NCBI GenBank assembly: GCA_017561105.1
Contig: JAFZDR010000005.1
Span: 1-5,542 of the forward strand
DNA length: 5,542 bases
Direction: 5' to 3'
Source of the DNA: Alistipes sp.
GTDB lineage: Bacteria > Bacteroidota > Bacteroidia > Bacteroidales > Rikenellaceae
Each line of letters starts with the position of its first letter. The stretch's first letter is position 1. The notes beneath the pieces are model-generated. The model saw only the letters and a list, made by a program, of their open reading frames with translations, was not told the DNA's origin and ran no database searches. Positions 5,093-5,542 of the stretch are shown piece by piece. The translations under genes and the position numbers were made by a program.

Positions 5093-5542
5093 ATGCGCAG
5101 GCTATTTACATATATAGCGGCTCTCTGCATCTGTTCAACACTCTATGGACAGACAAGCGCATATCAGCCTATACCTGAGATTAAAGCTCTTGGTATTGAG
5201 CGAGATAGCGATGGAGGTACAATACTCGATTTCAGCCGAGTAGGGTACCGCTATGGCGATAGAGAGATTCCCGCTGTGCCCGTTGTAAGGGTTTTGAAAG
5301 CACCAAAACATGGTGCCGATGCAACTGTGCTTATTCAACAAGCCATAGATGAGGTTGCGGCATTGCCGTACCATAAGCGAGGCGCGATATTGCTCAAAGC
5401 GGGAGTTTATAATGTCGGCGGCACAATAAACATCAACGAGTCGGGCATTGTACTTCGTGGCGAGGGTACCCACCCAAAGCGCGGCACCCACATCCATGCA
5501 ACCCGCACCGACAATGGTTACAAGACGCAAAGCAAGCTCATC
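5093..5542 (+). CDS. Exported pectate-lyase-like beta-helix protein, N-terminal part
   Basis: An open frame of 150 codons runs from ATG 5093 to the window edge without a stop. It starts 7 bases after copy 3 (spacer GAGAAAG). Residues 1-19 form a signal peptide (MRRLF, hydrophobic core, LYG) with likely cleavage before Gln20; no lipobox Cys is seen. Residues 42-64 (TILDFSRVGYRYG, then IPAVP) precede a segment typical of the N-terminal part of pectate-lyase-superfamily beta-helices: HGADATVLIQQAIDEV at 72-87, RGAILLKAGVY at 95-105 and SGIVLRGEG at 117-125. Such folds occur in polysaccharide lyases, glycoside hydrolases and adhesins. The catalytic residues would lie beyond the window, so neither activity nor substrate can be stated. 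Its place behind the nuclease genes suggests co-expression with them. Confidence 0.75.
   Translation, partial: MRRLFTYIAALCICSTLYGQTSAYQPIPEIKALGIERDSDGGTILDFSRVGYRYGDREIPAVPVVRVLKAPKHGADATVLIQQAIDEVAALPYHKRGAILLKAGVYNVGGTININESGIVLRGEGTHPKRGTHIHATRTDNGYKTQSKLI

Noticed and set aside
5135..5530. A 131-codon minus-strand open frame at the right edge
   Set aside because: The + strand frame starting at 5093 has a signal peptide and a recognisable beta-helix N-terminus over the same bases, so the minus frame is a shadow.

Overview
The window looks like a chromosomal segment from a Bacteroidales bacterium, possibly Alistipes-like; the genus is a weak guess. The evidence is promoter -7 boxes of the Bacteroidetes form TAnnTTTG (163-170, 1051-1058, 2527-2534), A-rich leaders instead of clear Shine-Dalgarno sites, a large hexameric-type glutamate dehydrogenase, and short GAGTAGTGAG-like intergenic repeats. 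All genes that can be supported lie on the + strand.

Left part (1-1097): the window opens inside the last 29 codons of a gene whose tail resembles an M16 (insulinase/pitrilysin-type) peptidase. A 230-base gap follows, rich in small repeats. It holds a purine-rich 10-mer repeat, a 12-base A/T palindrome, a promoter-like box, a tandem 16-mer, a long imperfect inverted repeat and an ATGGCTA repeat. Next is a catechol-O-methyltransferase-like SAM-dependent methyltransferase (323-958). The purine-rich 10-mer recurs at its stop codon.

Middle part (1098-2568): an intact glutamate dehydrogenase gene (gdhA) has its own promoter-like box and ends in a strong intrinsic terminator (2489-2524). Another promoter-like box follows two bases after that hairpin.

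Right part (2569-5542): three consecutive paralogous genes encode secreted S1/P1-family zinc nucleases of 278, 278 and 271 residues, 12 and 15 bases apart. Each precursor has a 20-residue signal peptide ending directly before the Trp that would become the zinc-binding mature N-terminus. Copies 1 and 3 keep all nine expected zinc ligands, while copy 2 has Glu in place of the last Asp. Only 7 bases further on begins a fourth exported protein with a pectate-lyase-like (right-handed beta-helix) N-terminus, cut by the window end. The tight spacing, common strand and shared export signals suggest one operon for extracytoplasmic proteins. Nutrient scavenging (nucleic acids plus polysaccharide) is a plausible but unproven role. 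The diverged nuclease triplet is the most unusual content. I do not see a CRISPR array, an RNA gene or a mobile element.
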